Below, in pieces: positions 61,843 through 64,000 of a DNA stretch of 64,000 bases. The stretch comes from Spisula solida (lineage: Eukaryota; Mollusca; Bivalvia; Venerida; Mactridae): positions 2,981,001 to 3,045,000 of the forward strand of contig OX365953.1 in NCBI GenBank assembly GCA_947247005.1, in the 5' to 3' direction. Numbering within the stretch: the first letter of the stretch is position 1; each line of letters begins with the position of its first letter. Made by a program: the position numbers and the translations under genes. Under the pieces are notes generated by a model that had not been told where the DNA came from, ran no database searches, and was given only the letters and a program-made list of their open reading frames with translations.

Positions 61843-62186
61843 GTGAGAAAATCGCACATTATATAAATTGCTACACAGTAAAACATTGTTTGATGGTGAC
61901 ATTATTTGGTGTGGATGCATTATATGGCAGTATGTGTGGGGGACTGACAGGCCTAGACACTAACTATTTTGGCCACTGGTCCAACAGGGCAAAAGCGCCC
62001 AATTTGTAAATAGAACAGTTACTGATCTTCAAGAATTTTCACTGGTCCTTCTGGATTTTCACTGGTCTCGGACCAGCGGACCAGTGTTAGTGTCGAGCCC
62101 TGGCCGAATTATAACGCTATAATATTATGATGATGATAAATAACTCAAAGTGTGTAGAAAAGCTTCAATTTTCCTTATACATTCAA
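61843..62186. other. Start of PHKG intron 7
   Basis: No next exon is visible. Near 62035-62090 the phrase TTTTCACTGGTC is repeated with an inverted GGACCAGCGGACCAGTG. Confidence 0.4.
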
Positions 62187-62345
62187 ACCTTAGTTTAAGA
62201 CCACCTGCAAACAAAGACCATTGTTTCAAAACCTGTCTGCAGCTAGAGACCACAAATTTTATCTGTATCCAGGCCATTATCACCTGATATTAAACCTCCT
62301 AAGAGAGACCACTTTCGTTGTTCTCACGGTTTGCCTTTAGGTCCA
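62187..62345 (-). repeat. Fragment related to the 43-bp minisatellite family
   Basis: AAGACCACCTGCAAACAAAG then ACCATTGTTTCAAAACCTGT is the inverse of the unit at 20840-21235. Here it is a single diverged stretch without tandem expansion. Confidence 0.5.
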
Positions 62346-62373
62346 AGCTACTTTTCCTTATACATCACGGTAT

Positions 62374-62588
62374 GCATTCTGATACACTGCATCTCAGTTC
62401 TGTAAGAGGATATATCTGTTTTCATATGGCTCTGAAGGAACTGAAAACAGGCGTAACACTCTGACAGAACCCGGGACACATGACATCTGAGTTCGGTCAG
62501 AACGTTACATCAGATTTCACTTCAGTCTGAGCCATATGAAAACAGAACTCTTCTCTGACGGAACTAAGAAGCGGTGTATCGGGATTCC
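62374..62588. mobile_element. 215-bp fold-back element
   Basis: GATACACTGCATCTCAGTTC ... TCTGTTTTCATATGGCTCTG on the left pairs with CAGTCTGAGCCATATGAAAA ... GGAACTAAGAAGCGGTGTAT on the right. The arms are about 65-70 bp and imperfect, with one perfect block of 18 bp. Non-coding. Confidence 0.75.
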
Positions 62589-63109
62589 TCCCGTGTAAAT
62601 TTAATCTCCCTAACATTCTTAGAGAGCATTGCCCAATTGGTCAGTAACCCAGGAAGCGGTCATTAAGATTGATAGGTTTATAAGGAGTAATAACCTGTTT
62701 CACGATTGATGTACTGGTGTTATAAATTATTTTACACAAAGGACAAATTGATACATGATGACATCATATATTGCTGGATGGACCTTAATACATAATAAAT
62801 AATAATAAAGATTTTATTTTATGAGGAAGCTCATTTGACAGTTATATTAAATGGCAATCTTCCATGAGATCCTCAACATACATTATCATCTATTTTATTA
62901 TATTACAATAGAATGTAAAACAGACAAAAAGTATTGTTTTAGTATTGTGTTAGTATTGTGTCAGTATTGTTTTGTTGATTCCATCTGTGGCAAACAAAGA
63001 CATAATGCATGATTTAATGATAAACAACGCACAATGATATAATGTATGGTTTATTACGTGATAAACAAAGACATATGCATGCATGACTAAATAAGTGATA
63101 TAACTTGGC

Positions 63110-63413
63110 CATTTCTTGAGATATGTTCATCAAATAACTTCAAATTTTGGTCAGAAGCCATTGCTTATTCAGGAATGATAAATTTGGAATTCCAGATAAA
63201 TCAGGAAAATTGACCACCCAATGATTATATCACTGCAGTAGCAACTTTGCTATAAATTAAGTCATCACCATTCTTGTCTGTATACATGCTCTTCAGAAAA
63301 TCTGTTCACTTCTGCCTACTGTCTGTTTGTTTATAATATTGTTTTGCTATAAGCATATGTATGTATGTTTTATGCAATAAACATTTTGTATTGTATTGTA
63401 TTGTATTTGTGTT
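63110..63413 (+). repeat. Repeat fragment and retrotransposon-like 3' tail
   Basis: 63110-63220 is inverted similarity to the repeat at 13855-14090 and 47255-47375. 63366-63413 reads GCAATAAACATTTTGTATTG followed by TATTG pentamers, a LINE/SINE-like 3' end on the plus strand. Confidence 0.45.
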
Positions 63414-64000
63414 CATGAAATTAATTTGTAGGTCATCTGTTATCTTCTAAAGGGGATCAAATTTCCGTGACCAATTTCTCATCTATGATAGTTATAAGCT
63501 ATCCACTTGACCGATATTTTATTCTCTTAAACAAAGATATTATGGCAGATTGTGACTTGATTCATTTCTATAATTACTCGATTACTGAGTATTTAGTCTT
63601 TGTAATGATTATAGATATGTAACACTAGTTCTAGACAATAAGGTTTTGTTTTTCCTCCTTTTGTTCTCAATTTTCCTTTGTAAACTGTCGTTACGTCCCC
63701 CCCCAATTTCATTTTCAAATGTCATATTCCCATGACTTAGGTAGAATATGACTGTGATTATATAATAATGGTGTAATCATGAATATTGGGATTTACTTCT
63801 AACATTGGCGATTGGGCCTTAGACCTTTAATTAAGTTAGGATATGCTATGTTGGTAATCATGAGGAACTGATATAGTAGAGGTAAACATTTTGTGGAAAA
63901 AAAACTGCATGATTTTAAAGATTTTTGACCTTAAGATCCAGTACTATACGTGTATGTGAAAAGCTGTAGAACATTTAGACATGATTTGTTTAATGCATTT
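63414..64000. other. End of window, no feature
   Basis: AT-rich sequence within PHKG intron 7, with a poly-C run at 63697-63704. No exon was recognised. Confidence 0.4.

Noticed and set aside
61843..64000. Next PHKG exon (end of the kinase C-lobe)
   Set aside because: I looked for a phase-0 acceptor followed by a Val-Ser-Arg-Phe-Leu-like reading and the conserved Arg and HPFF end of the kinase domain. None was found, so the exon probably lies beyond the window.

Overview
The window looks like part of an intron-rich, repeat-dense animal genome, most probably a bivalve mollusc. Coding exons are short and separated by long AT-rich introns with GT..AG borders. The introns hold many small TIR and fold-back elements, including families whose ends (TATGCCCCC; AGCTCACCTG) and internal runs of short TGACC/GGTCA-type words I associate with bivalve genomes. 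The taxon is an inference. The gene model is read directly from the sequence.

The one host gene recognised runs left to right across most of the window. It encodes the catalytic gamma subunit of phosphorylase kinase (PHKG), the Ser/Thr kinase that activates glycogen phosphorylase. Seven coding exons are visible: 11434-11558, 45834-46009, 47424-47478, 54877-54942, 58375-58447, 60453-60543 and 61598-61842. They join in one frame to 277 residues, from the N-terminus to the C-terminal lobe of the kinase domain. The rest of the kinase domain and the calmodulin-binding tail must lie beyond base 64000. Two more ATG-bearing ORFs inside the 34-kb first intron (25489-25775 and 32848-33113) end in Gly-Arg at a phase-2 GT donor, exactly as the canonical first exon does. 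They are predicted alternative first exons, so the locus may make three kinases that differ in the N-terminus and the first beta strand of the ATP-binding lobe. This is the most interesting observation here.

Layout. 1-11.4 kb: 5' flank, with degenerate tandem repeats, tRNA-like fragments and small transposon remnants. 11.4-45.8 kb: intron 1, with both candidate exons, a ~5.9-kb array of a 29-bp minisatellite lying exactly between them, several other minisatellites, fold-back elements and a near-perfect 31-bp-stem hairpin. 44.4-45.8 kb: a 5'-truncated non-LTR retrotransposon tail and a compound tetranucleotide microsatellite ending just before the exon 2 splice acceptor. 50.3-53.4 kb (intron 3): a complete Tigger/pogo DNA transposon in antisense, with TIRs, TA target-site duplication and an intact 595-aa transposase ending in a PCNA-binding-type motif. 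54.9-61.8 kb: the kinase core exons, with the exon 7 splice acceptor sitting in a 45-bp tandem duplication. 61.9-64 kb: the start of intron 7, with repeats only.

No rRNA, complete tRNA, CRISPR array or prokaryotic feature was found. Most short ORFs in the window are chance or repeat-derived.
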